From: an uncultured Ruminococcus sp.
GTDB lineage: Bacteria > Bacillota > Clostridia > Oscillospirales > Acutalibacteraceae
Length of the DNA: 64,000 bases
Reading direction: 5' to 3'
Assembly: GCA_902793125.1 (NCBI GenBank)
Contig: CADBCC010000003.1
Coordinates: 76,287 to 140,286, forward strand
The translations under genes were made by a program, and so were the position numbers. Position 1 is the first letter of the stretch, and every line of letters starts with the position of its first letter. Under the pieces are notes generated by a model. That model saw only the letters and a list, made by a program, of their open reading frames with translations, had not been told where the DNA came from and searched no databases. Below, in pieces: positions 1-7,486 of this stretch.

Positions 1-115
1 TCTCGGGGATGATTTCTTTTGTCCTGTCTTGGTTTTTCCTTTGACTGTGACTAAAGTATATCAGGTTGACTTTTGCAACTTCTTTGCAAATTTCCGGGGT
101 TTTTAAAAAAGTTTT
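1..115. repeat. Copy A of a 135-bp promoter-bearing repeat
   Basis: This stretch matches, almost base for base, the unit at 1981-2115, starting at unit position 3 and diverging after about 115. It carries the TTTGCAA-CTTC-TTTGCAA direct repeat at 72-89 and the AGTATA box (TATACT on the minus strand). It lies beyond the terminator of the disrupted gene to its right. Its promoter would fire leftward out of the window, so another gene with the same promoter probably lies just to the left (inference). Confidence 0.85.
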
Positions 116-146
116 ACCGCTCAAAAAATATGCTCGTCCCATCTGC

Positions 147-184
147 AAAACCCGCCATGCCGAAGTTCGGCATGGCGGGTTTTA
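147..184 (-). terminator. Strong hairpin terminator
   Basis: A near-perfect stem of about 17 bp (AAAACCCGCCATGCCGAA and its complement) has a very short loop and is flanked by T-runs on both strands. It sits just after the repaired stop codon (215-217) of the minus-strand secreted protein gene, so it most likely ends that transcript. Confidence 0.85.
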
Positions 185-214
185 AGGTTTATCAATTGGT
201 ATCAGATTATATTA

Positions 215-1691
215 TTATGCGTTACTTACTCTTACCATTGTTAAAAGGGGCATGAATAAATCGCTTTTTTCAATATCTTTAATTGTTCCAAATATTTTCG
301 AACACCAGTCGTCATCCCATGACTGATATCTGAAGAGTTCGAGATCGATAACTTCATTGTCTGTGTCAAACATACGGATAGCTTTAACAGTACCAACTCT
401 GTCATAACCCTTACATTTATATATACCGTTGAAGGATTTGTCTATCTTGGAATTTCTTGTTTTGCTTACGCTTATCTCATCGCTGAGGATGATGTAGTCG
501 TTGACGGAAACGTTTGAGTAGTCTGTAGTCTATACCCATATCGAAAATAAGGTATTCATACATAGTGTTTTTGGGGAATTTTGCGCGTACATGATCGACT
601 ATCGCTGAAAGCTCTTTGGTTGTCAGAGCATTATTCTTAACTTTGCTTTCGACGTCAAGATAATCCTTCTTGTCTTTTGACCATGGATGCTGTAGGCCCT
701 TTTCACCCTTAAGGCTTATTAATTTGCCGGATGTATTTGCGTTCTTGTTGATGAATGCCGGTTTGTCATACTTCGTCTTGAAGTTCTTTGCTCCGATGGC
801 TGCCGCCATCAAAGCAAGAGACGCGTCATCATCATCAAACGAATGTCTGTACTGATCAAAGGAATTATAGAGGTTGAAGTCATATGTTGTGTTGAGATCA
901 TTTATGTTGTTATCGCTGAACTGTGCAACAGCCTTGACTGCCGTCTGGCACTCCTGCATAAGAGCTACCGCGGAAACATACTGAGTAACAAGAGCTTCTT
1001 CAGTGGGGCGAGCTGCCTTATAGGCTTCTCTCGCGAACATGGAATCGAGGGCTTCCTTTGTATAAAGAGCCTTGAACATATCCACATAAGCGGGGTCTGT
1101 ACCGTCCATTGATTTCATTATGTTGTAAACGTATGTCGTTATATTATCAAATCTTGTTGTGTCTGTTAAAGCCGCAAGGCGCATAATCTTCTGGCTCTTG
1201 TTGAGGTTTTTGTTTGTTTCAACAGCCTTGACGTCCTTGACGAACTTTACGAGCTGAGGGCTTAGTCCTTTAAATTCCGCACGGAGCTCGCTCATATCGG
1301 ATGTATTCTGCACCTTCTGTGCCATCCACTCGGTATTCTTGTTGATGTTTTCGTTAAGCTCGGTAAGCTTCTCATCGAGCTTGTCAAGCTTATTATCGAT
1401 TTGATCCAGCTTTTCATCTATGACCTCCATGGGGTCTTTATCGTCTACACCTGAATGGAATAAAGACTGGAAGGGTGAAAGCAAAATCTTTCCGCCGGGG
1501 AACAGATCCGCGATGGTATCGAATGCGGCGTCCGCTGCGTCGATACCGATTTTCTTACCGGTTTCTTCGATGCTCGCCGCGCTTGCTGTCACCGTTGCGG
1601 TGTTGATTGACATTGAGCCTACCGAGAAAATTGTGATTGCCGATAAGGCTGTCGCGATAATTCTTGTCTTAAATTTGTTTGCTTTTTTCAT
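215..1691 (-). pseudogene. Secreted helical protein of unknown function, frameshifted by a 7-bp tandem duplication
   Basis: The frame starting at ATG 1691 has a typical signal peptide (MKKANKFKT, hydrophobic core, ASA-ASIEE) and then an Ala/Leu-rich helical protein with a heptad stretch (DEKLDQIDNKLDKLDEKL) and no cysteines that I noticed. As it stands, translation ends at a TGA at 477-479 after an odd tail (RLLKRFRQRLHHPQR). A perfect 7-bp tandem duplication, GTAGTCT-GTAGTCT at 518-531, causes this. Removing one unit restores a frame (MGIDYSNVSVNDYIIL...) that runs to TAA at 215-217, just before the terminator, giving 489 residues. The family is not recognised. The membrane-active look of the N-terminal part (FDTIADLFPGGKILLSPF) would fit a helical pore-forming or envelope protein, but this is speculative. 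Two further in-frame starts lie upstream at 1760 and 1835. Confidence 0.8.
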
Positions 1692-1852
1692 TGTTTTTCT
1701 TTCCTTTCTGTTTGTTTTGTTTGTTTTAAAAATGTTTGTTAATGTGTTTGTGTTTTTCATTGTTGTTTCTCCTTTTTGAATTGAATTTGTTTTGTTTGTT
1801 TTTAATGTGTTTGTGTTTTGGAATAAGTTTTTCATTTTTTCTTTCTCCTTTT
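1689..1852 (-). promoter_or_regulatory. Triplicated in-frame translation initiation region
   Basis: Three in-frame ATGs at 1835, 1760 and 1691 each follow a good Shine-Dalgarno: AAAAGGAG for the first two and GAAAGGAAAG for the third. The intervening 75 and 69 bases are related A-rich sequences encoding MKNLFQNTNTLKTNKTN and MKNTNTLTNIFKTNKTN, so the start region has been duplicated in tandem. Only the start at 1691 places a normal n-region before the signal peptide. The others would add 23 or 48 Lys/Asn/Thr-rich residues. Confidence 0.75.
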
Positions 1853-1883
1853 TAATTGTTATTTAGTCATCGGATTTGTTTTT

Positions 1884-1980
1884 CTCTTGATTGTGATTAA
1901 AGTATATCAGGTTAATCTTTGCAACTTCTTTGCATATTTCCGGGGGTTTTTAAAAAAGTTTTTATTTTTTTACTTTTTTA
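1884..1980. repeat. Copy B of the 135-bp repeat (diverged)
   Basis: This is the copy nearest the disrupted secreted-protein gene. Its first ~40 bases have diverged and its last ~95 match copy C with several substitutions (TTAATC for TTGACT, GCATAT for GCAAAT). The direct repeat (1918-1935, TTTGCAA-CTTC-TTTGCAT) and the AGTATATCA box are kept, which suggests selection on those parts. Confidence 0.8.
1901..1935 (-). promoter_or_regulatory. Probable activator-dependent promoter with extended -10 and direct repeats
   Basis: Read on the minus strand, an extended -10 (TGATATACT; hexamer at 1906-1901) is preceded 11 nt upstream by TTGCAAA-GAAG-TTGCAAA-like heptamers, 11 bp apart, where a -35 would lie. 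No good -35 hexamer is visible at 17 bp. Heptamer repeats with an 11-bp period are the type of site bound by SARP-family and other winged-helix activators. Assigning it to the neighbouring response regulator is inference. Confidence 0.55.
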
Positions 1981-2115
1981 TCTCTCGGGGATGATTTCTT
2001 TTGTCCTGTCTTGGCTTTTCCTTTGACTGTGACTAAAGTATATCAGGTTGACTTTTGCAACTTCTTTGCAAATTTCCGGGGTTTTTAAAAAAGTTTTTAT
2101 TTTTTTACTTTTTTA
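1981..2115. repeat. Copy C of the 135-bp repeat (complete unit)
   Basis: This is a complete unit, from TCTCTCGGGGATGATTTC to ACTTTTTTA, directly followed by copy D. The direct repeat is at 2054-2071 and the minus-strand -10 at 2042-2037. It differs from copies A and D at few positions. Confidence 0.9.
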
Positions 2116-2200
2116 TCTCTCGGGGATGATTTCTTTTGTCCTGTCTTGGTTTTTCCTTTGACTGTGACTAAAGTATATCAGGTTGACTTTTGCAACTTCT
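2116..2200. repeat. Copy D of the 135-bp repeat (truncated)
   Basis: The first 85 bases of the unit are present and identical or nearly so to copy A, ending in the middle of the direct repeat (TTGCAACTTCT). The next bases are TATAATG, leading into the histidine kinase gene 38 bp downstream. Truncation removes one heptamer and may have created or exposed the kinase promoter. Confidence 0.85.
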
Positions 2201-2238
2201 TATAATGAAAAAAGCTCAGGGCAAAAGGTTGGTTAATA

Positions 2239-4104
2239 ATGAAAATAAAGATAAAAAAATGTCTCGGCGGAAAAGTATTTACTTCCGTAATTGTCGGTTT
2301 TGTAATACTTGCGCTCGTTTTTATGATTGTACAGTGTGTTCCGTATTTTCAGATGGACTTTACAAATAAAAAAATGAGCACCATACTCGTAGGCAAATAC
2401 TCCGTTGACGGCGGTGAATGGAAGAAAGTAGAACCGACAAAAACTATTTACGACCATTTCCATAAAGTAACCATCAAGGGCAGGCTCGATGAAACGGCAG
2501 CTAATTTCAATACATTAGCCTTTTCCTCAAAAGATATATGGTTCACTCTACGCTCAGCCGACGGGGAATTTTCGATTTCCAACCGCCGAAGCGAACCCGA
2601 TACGCCCGAGGAGCTCTTTGCTCCCGCAGATAGAATGCTTCATACCCCCGGTTACGATGTAACGGATATCTTAACCGAATCGTTCCCCGAAACGGTTCTA
2701 AACGGCAGGCAGGATATGATTATAGAAGTTGAGTACCCGTACTCAATGGCTACGCAGAGCTTGTCGGATTGCTTTGGAGTTATGTATTGCCAAGAGGACG
2801 GACTGTATAATCAGTTGTTCTTTAAAGCAATGCCGAGCTTTCTGCTCTTTGTTCTCGTATGCTTTTTCGGGCTGTTCTTCTTCCCCGTCTCAAGCTTTGT
2901 GCTCGGAAAAGTAAACTATAAATATCTCTGCTTCGGAGCGCTGTGCTTTTTCTGGGGACTTTATATGATAACTCAGTCGCTCGGAGATTTTCTGAATCTA
3001 TGGATTACCGACGTGACAGTATGCCTGTTTACCGTCAGGATGATGAACTATCTGTTTATAACAATGATATTCCTCTACCTTAAATCAAATCTCCAAAAAC
3101 CTTTAACAAGAGCGATATCGAACTGCGTTATAGCTTTATTCTTTACATCGGTAATTGCTGTTGCGGTATTACATCTCACAAACACAATCGACTTAACCGC
3201 CACAAGACCGAATATGTTTGTTAATATAGCGGTATGCTCGGTGATTATGATTGTACTTCTCTGTATAGAAACACGCGGAAACCGCAACGCGCTTTTATTC
3301 CTTATATCATGGAGCCCGCTTATGCTGACGATTATGCTCGACATTCTCGATCAGTATATCCATCTTGCGGGATCACGCTTCTTTAACTACGGCCTCGCGA
3401 TTACAATGGCGTACCAGATCATAATCCTTATCCGCGATTTACGCAGGCAGTACAAGGAAGCTATCCACTACCAGCAGGTGCAAAAGGAGCTTTACGAGGC
3501 AAAGGTTAACGTAATGGTAAGCCAGATTCAGCCTCACTTTATGTATAATGCTCTGACTTCTATTGCAATGATGTGCCAGATTGACCCCGATACAGCTCAG
3601 GAAGCGACAATCACCTTTGCAAAATACCTCAGAGGTAATATGGATTCGCTTAAGCGCACTGCTCCCGTTCCCTTTGAGATGGAGCTTGAACACCTTAAAA
3701 AATATCTGTATATCGAAGAACTGCGTTTCGGTAAAAAACTGAATATTGAATACGATATACAGACAACCGGCTTTTTCCTGCCGCAGCTAAGTATTCAGCC
3801 TCTTGTTGAAAACGCTGTCAAGCACGGCGTGGGAATGAAGAAAAACGGCGGTACGGTTACTGTGGCAACCCGTGAAACCGAAAACGCGTTTAAAGTTCTT
3901 ATTTCGGATGACGGTGTTGGATTTGACACATCAGCCGAAAAGAAAGACGACGGACGTTCACACGTCGGAATGGAAAACACAAAACGCCGTATCAAAGATA
4001 TGTGCGGCGGAGAAGTTATAATAGAAAGCACGGTAGGCGAAGGAACTGTCGCGACCGTTATTTTACCCAAGGAGGAACAGCCGAATGAGAATACTTTGTC
4101 TTGA
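2239..4104 (+). CDS. Membrane sensor histidine kinase (PF06580 type)
   Basis: A 621-residue kinase. An N-terminal membrane segment (about residues 11-33) precedes an extracytoplasmic beta-rich region (to ~195), followed by roughly seven membrane segments (~200-400), a layout like 7TMR-DISM sensors. The cytoplasmic part has the His_kinase motif SQIQPHFMYNALT with the phosphoacceptor His at about 433. The GHKL ATPase follows, with N box (PLVENAVKHGV) and G box (DDGVGFDT). The gene overlaps the following response regulator by 20 bp, so the two form one two-component system. It is divergent from the disrupted secreted-protein gene across the repeat cluster, which makes that gene a likely target. 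The ligand is unknown. Confidence 0.9.
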   Translation: MKIKIKKCLGGKVFTSVIVGFVILALVFMIVQCVPYFQMDFTNKKMSTILVGKYSVDGGEWKKVEPTKTIYDHFHKVTIKGRLDETAANFNTLAFSSKDIWFTLRSADGEFSISNRRSEPDTPEELFAPADRMLHTPGYDVTDILTESFPETVLNGRQDMIIEVEYPYSMATQSLSDCFGVMYCQEDGLYNQLFFKAMPSFLLFVLVCFFGLFFFPVSSFVLGKVNYKYLCFGALCFFWGLYMITQSLGDFLNLWITDVTVCLFTVRMMNYLFITMIFLYLKSNLQKPLTRAISNCVIALFFTSVIAVAVLHLTNTIDLTATRPNMFVNIAVCSVIMIVLLCIETRGNRNALLFLISWSPLMLTIMLDILDQYIHLAGSRFFNYGLAITMAYQIIILIRDLRRQYKEAIHYQQVQKELYEAKVNVMVSQIQPHFMYNALTSIAMMCQIDPDTAQEATITFAKYLRGNMDSLKRTAPVPFEMELEHLKKYLYIEELRFGKKLNIEYDIQTTGFFLPQLSIQPLVENAVKHGVGMKKNGGTVTVATRETENAFKVLISDDGVGFDTSAEKKDDGRSHVGMENTKRRIKDMCGGEVIIESTVGEGTVATVILPKEEQPNENTLS

Positions 4105-4858
4105 TGATGAGCCTCTGGCATTGCAGATGCTTGAAATCGCTATACAAAAAGCTAAGCCCGACGCCGATGTTTTTCCCTTTGACGACCAGGATGAACTGCT
4201 TGAGGATGCCGAAAAAAACGGCTGTGACGTAGCGTTTTTAGATATACATATGCGCGGAATGAACGGCGTTGAGGTTGCGAAAAAGCTCAAGGAAATCAAC
4301 CGTAAAATGAACATTATTTTTGTTACGGGTTTTTCCGAATACAAAGGCGACGCTATGGATATGAAGGCTTCGGGATATATTATGAAGCCTGTTACAAAAG
4401 AAGAAGTTGCGGCGGAACTGGAAGATTTACGCTTTCCTATTATTCCTAAGAAGAACGCAAAGCTCAGAGTTCAATGCTTCGGCAACTTCGATGTATTCAC
4501 TCCCGACGGAAATCACGTACGCTTCGAGAGAAGCAAATCAAAGGAAGTATTCGCCTATCTCGTTCATAAGCAAGGCAGCTCCTGTACAACAAGAGAGCTT
4601 TTCGCCGCAATTTTCGAGGACGAGCCTTACGAAAAGAAACTGCAAAATCTTCTTCAGACATATATTTACGCGATGATTAAAAGCCTTAAAGCCGTCGGCG
4701 CCGGGGACGCGGTAGTAAGAAGCTACAACGCGCTTGCTGTTAACCCGGATGTGCTCGACTGCGATTATTACAGGTTCAAGGAACTCGACGCCGGAGCCGT
4801 CAACTCTTACGAGAACGAGTATATGAGTCAATATTACTGGGCGGATTTCTTATATTAA
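4085..4858 (+). CDS. Response regulator with SARP-like winged-helix output
   Basis: A 257-residue protein. The receiver domain (1-115) has acidic pocket D7-D8, phosphoacceptor D53 (AFLDIHMRGMNG), T81 and K101. Residues ~122-255 (LRVQCFGNFDVFTPDG, then RSKSKEVFAYLVHKQG) resemble the winged-helix half of SARP/OmpR-type activators. The tail is too short for a full BTAD domain. Such regulators are known to bind direct heptamer repeats with an 11-bp period, and repeats of that shape occur in the 135-bp units upstream of the kinase. An AAGGAGG at 4069 sits inside the kinase gene, ten bases before the ATG. PF06580 kinases usually pair with LytTR or AraC-type regulators, so this output domain is less common. 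Confidence 0.88.
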   Translation: MRILCLDDEPLALQMLEIAIQKAKPDADVFPFDDQDELLEDAEKNGCDVAFLDIHMRGMNGVEVAKKLKEINRKMNIIFVTGFSEYKGDAMDMKASGYIMKPVTKEEVAAELEDLRFPIIPKKNAKLRVQCFGNFDVFTPDGNHVRFERSKSKEVFAYLVHKQGSSCTTRELFAAIFEDEPYEKKLQNLLQTYIYAMIKSLKAVGAGDAVVRSYNALAVNPDVLDCDYYRFKELDAGAVNSYENEYMSQYYWADFLY

Positions 4859-4872
4859 AAATTTATATATTA

Positions 4873-4916
4873 GTCCCGAAAACGGTTTTGATAAACCTTT
4901 TTCGGGACTTTTCTTT
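4873..4916 (+). terminator. Rho-independent terminator
   Basis: GTCCCGAAAA pairs with TTTTCGGGAC, followed by TTTTCTTTT. It ends the two-component operon. Confidence 0.85.
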
Positions 4917-4956
4917 TCTATATATAAAATCATTTTTACCAAAGCCTAAATATTTA

Positions 4957-4985
4957 TTGAATACATCTTAATAATGTGATATACT
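4957..4985 (+). promoter_or_regulatory. Sigma-70 type promoter
   Basis: TTGAAT, a 17-bp spacer and TATACT lie 23 bp upstream of the start codon of the membrane protein gene. Confidence 0.65.
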
Positions 4986-5008
4986 TTTATACATTAGGAG
5001 GTTATAAA

Positions 5009-5776
5009 ATGGCAAATAAAGAAAACGAAGTGATAAAAAGCGAAACAATTAAACAAACCGACACCCCTCCTGACAACGCGCTAAAAGACAGAAAAACCGT
5101 ACTGACCGCTAAAAGGCTCGAAACTATAGTAGCGATTCTTCTCGGCGTAACCACACTTCTCTCGGCGTGGGCTTCATGGATCGGACATCTCCACGGAGGA
5201 ATCCAGTCCATAAATTTTACAAAGAGCAATCACATGGCATCAAGAGGCACCGCGGAATATAACCTCGGAATGCAGGCGTTTCTTGCCGATTATATGGCAT
5301 GGAACACTTTAAACGACTATTACTTTGACCTTGAAGAGGCAAAAGCCGAGGGCGATCAGAAAAAAATAAACCTGATAAACAATAAGATTAAAATATATAA
5401 AAAGGAAAACATAAGCGACATTCTTTCCGAAGGCATAAAATGGATGGATAATAATAAAAAACACAGTCCTTTTGAAATGCCGGGCATTGAAGATAAATAT
5501 TTTAAATCGGCTCAGAGAAATGTTGAGCAGTCGCAAAAAATACTTGACGAAGGAAAAAGAGATAACGCAAAAGGCGACTCTTATATGCTTGTAACCGTGC
5601 TGTACTCGCTTACGCTTTTCCTTCTCGGTATAGTCGGCACATTTAAAAATTTACCGAACAGGATTGCCGTTCTTATGATTGCCGTTGTTTGTTTAGTATT
5701 CGCTTTCGTTTATATGTGTACAATACCGCTTCCGACCGGCTTTGAAAAAATGAACTTTATTGAATTTAAAAAATAA
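5009..5776 (+). CDS. Three-segment membrane protein, function unknown
   Basis: A 255-residue protein. The start at 5009 is chosen because AGGAGG ends eight bases before it. A charged cytoplasmic N-terminus (~40 residues) leads to one membrane segment (TIVAILLGVTTLLSAWASWI). A ~120-residue soluble, Lys/Glu-rich helical stretch follows, then two closely spaced membrane segments near the C-terminus (YMLVTVLYSLTLFLLGIVG and IAVLMIAVVCLVFAFVYMC). The layout resembles DUF4337-like proteins, but I cannot confirm the family. It has its own promoter and terminator, so it is monocistronic. Confidence 0.75.
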   Translation: MANKENEVIKSETIKQTDTPPDNALKDRKTVLTAKRLETIVAILLGVTTLLSAWASWIGHLHGGIQSINFTKSNHMASRGTAEYNLGMQAFLADYMAWNTLNDYYFDLEEAKAEGDQKKINLINNKIKIYKKENISDILSEGIKWMDNNKKHSPFEMPGIEDKYFKSAQRNVEQSQKILDEGKRDNAKGDSYMLVTVLYSLTLFLLGIVGTFKNLPNRIAVLMIAVVCLVFAFVYMCTIPLPTGFEKMNFIEFKK

Positions 5777-5780
5777 AGAG

Positions 5781-5813
5781 AAAAGAGGTTTTGAATTTCA
5801 AAACCTCTTTTTT
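5781..5813 (+). terminator. Rho-independent terminator
   Basis: AAAAGAGGTTTTG pairs with CAAAACCTCTTTTTT just after the stop codon of the membrane protein. Confidence 0.85.
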
Positions 5814-6040
5814 AAATATAAACGCATATTTTTCTTTCTCTTTAAACGCAGTTATTTCGGGAGGGCTTTGTGCATATTAGATAAATTACGTTCTGATTTT
5901 TTGTGCAATAAATCAAGCCCAAAAACTAAGAAAATATAGTATAATTAAAACAATTCAGCAAACCAAATATTTAATCATCAATAGTTTTTTAAAATAAAGC
6001 GCGAAAAGCGCTTAATACATTATCACAAGGAGATATGGAT

Positions 6041-6376
6041 ATGAATATTACAAAAACAAGAAACGATACACAGCTTACAGTCTCGCTCGAAGGTATGCTT
6101 GATTCTATGGCGTCTCCTAAGCTTGAGAAATTTTTGCAGACTGAAATTAACGGAGTTGAACAGCTGATTTTCGATATGGATAAGTTAACTTATATCTGCT
6201 CAGCGGGACTCAGAATACTTTTAAGCACATCCCAGAAGTTAAAAGAAAAAGGCGGTTCGATGAAACTTATTAATGTTGACACAGGCGTCGAAGACGTTTT
6301 AATGCTTACCGGCTTTAAGAGAGTATTCGCGATTGAAACCAAAGCAGGCCACGTTTACAACCCCGACCTGGGTTGA
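6041..6376 (+). CDS. STAS-domain anti-sigma factor antagonist-like protein
   Basis: A 111-residue single STAS domain with the typical strand-helix pattern (NDTQLTVSLEGMLDSMASPKLEKFL) and the phosphoacceptor loop (DMDKLTYICSAGLRIL, with Ser in CSAG). Family members such as SpoIIAA and RsbV bind a serine kinase anti-sigma factor and are switched by phosphorylation. The ATG at 6041 is preferred over 6035 because the AAGGAG lies eight bases upstream of it. No kinase, phosphatase or sigma gene is adjacent, so its partner lies elsewhere. Confidence 0.88.
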   Translation: MNITKTRNDTQLTVSLEGMLDSMASPKLEKFLQTEINGVEQLIFDMDKLTYICSAGLRILLSTSQKLKEKGGSMKLINVDTGVEDVLMLTGFKRVFAIETKAGHVYNPDLG

Positions 6377-6386
6377 GTTAAATTAA

Positions 6387-6418
6387 AAATCCCTGTCAGA
6401 TAAAACCGGCAGGGATTT
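6387..6418 (+). terminator. Terminator of the STAS gene
   Basis: AAATCCCTG pairs with CAGGGATTT around an 11-base loop; it is A/T-flanked on both sides and may act on both strands. Confidence 0.65.
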
Positions 6419-6470
6419 CCGAAAACAGCTTTTGCTTTTCCATATAATCAGCCTTTCAAAAGAAAAAATA

Positions 6471-6497
6471 CTGCCTCAGGTTTAAAACCCGGGGCAG
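6471..6497 (-). terminator. Terminator of degV-like gene
   Basis: On the minus strand CTGCCCCGGGTTT folds with AAACCTGAGGCAG and is followed by TATTTTTTCTTTT. Confidence 0.7.
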
Positions 6498-6505
6498 ATT
6501 TAAAT

Positions 6506-7387
6506 TTATTCTCTTTCATCTCCGAAGAAAAATACCGCTACGGTTCCGGGACCTGTGTGCGAAGCTATGATTGTACCAATGTTAAAAATCTGTACCTCGC
6601 CGTTCATTTTCGGAAAGTTTTTCTGGATCGCTTTTTTCGTATCCATAGCTTCTTCGATAGTATTCGAGTGGCAGATAAACACCTTTCCGCTGTAGTCCTT
6701 TCCGTTTTCAGCGTGTTCATTCATAGTTTTTATTATGTAGTTAATCGCGTTGCGTTTTCCGCGGACTTTATCGTAAGCGACTATTTTTCCCGCTGCGTCA
6801 AGATGCAGAATAGGGCAAATATTCAGAACCGTCGCGACTGTAGCGGTTGCGCCCGACATACGTCCGCTTCGGCGGAAATATTTTAAATCGGTCGAGAAAA
6901 ACTCATGGCGGATTTTATGGCGGGCTTCATTAACCCACTCAGCGACCTCGTCGATGGTTTTTCCCTCGTCTTTTAAGTCTGCCGCAGCGTCGACTAAAAG
7001 TCCGTAACCCGAGGAACTGCAAAGAGAGTCAATTACAATAAGCTTACGTTCGGGGAATTTTTCTCTCAGCTTTTCCGCCGCGGATTCAGCTCCCTGTATA
7101 GATTTAGTCATACCTGAACCGAAAACAATATGGAGAACATCGCCTTTTTGCAAAAGCTCGGTAAAAAAGTCAACGTATTGAATTTCGTTAATCTGAGAAG
7201 TGGATGGAATTTCTTTTTTCAGAAGCTCATAAAACTTAGGCAAAGCCTCGGGATCGCGGTCCATATCGTCTACATATTCCTTACCGCCCGCCGTATATGA
7301 GTAAAACAATACGGGGATATTCCTTGCATTTACCGTTGCGAACGGCATATCGACAGTAGATTCGCATGACAAAATAAAATCGTTCAT
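6506..7387 (-). CDS. DegV family fatty-acid-binding protein
   Basis: A 293-residue DegV protein. The start is placed at MNDFILSCESTVDMP (7387) because AGAGGG precedes it by about seven bases. The conserved N-terminal SCESTVDMP, the TSQI segment and the SGMTKSIQGAE loop line the fatty-acid pocket in this family. DegV/FakB proteins bind an acyl chain and present it to the FakA fatty acid kinase. The gene stands alone, with no FakA nearby, so its acyl specificity cannot be read from context. Confidence 0.92.
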   Translation of the reverse strand: MNDFILSCESTVDMPFATVNARNIPVLFYSYTAGGKEYVDDMDRDPEALPKFYELLKKEIPSTSQINEIQYVDFFTELLQKGDVLHIVFGSGMTKSIQGAESAAEKLREKFPERKLIVIDSLCSSSGYGLLVDAAADLKDEGKTIDEVAEWVNEARHKIRHEFFSTDLKYFRRSGRMSGATATVATVLNICPILHLDAAGKIVAYDKVRGKRNAINYIIKTMNEHAENGKDYSGKVFICHSNTIEEAMDTKKAIQKNFPKMNGEVQIFNIGTIIASHTGPGTVAVFFFGDERE

Positions 7388-7486
7388 ATTTTTCCCTCTC
7401 ATTAATCACGATTGTTTATATTTTTATTCTACACTAAAACGTAGTGTTTGTAAATAAAAATACAGTAAGAATTTAAAAATGCCTTC

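Noticed and set aside
73..255. Short plus-strand open frame at the left edge
   Set aside because: It crosses a repeat copy and a terminator hairpin and lacks coding character.
518..531. Frameshift explained as a simple sequencing error
   Set aside because: The change is an exact 7-bp tandem duplication, not a homopolymer miscount, so a real mutation is more likely, though reads should confirm it.
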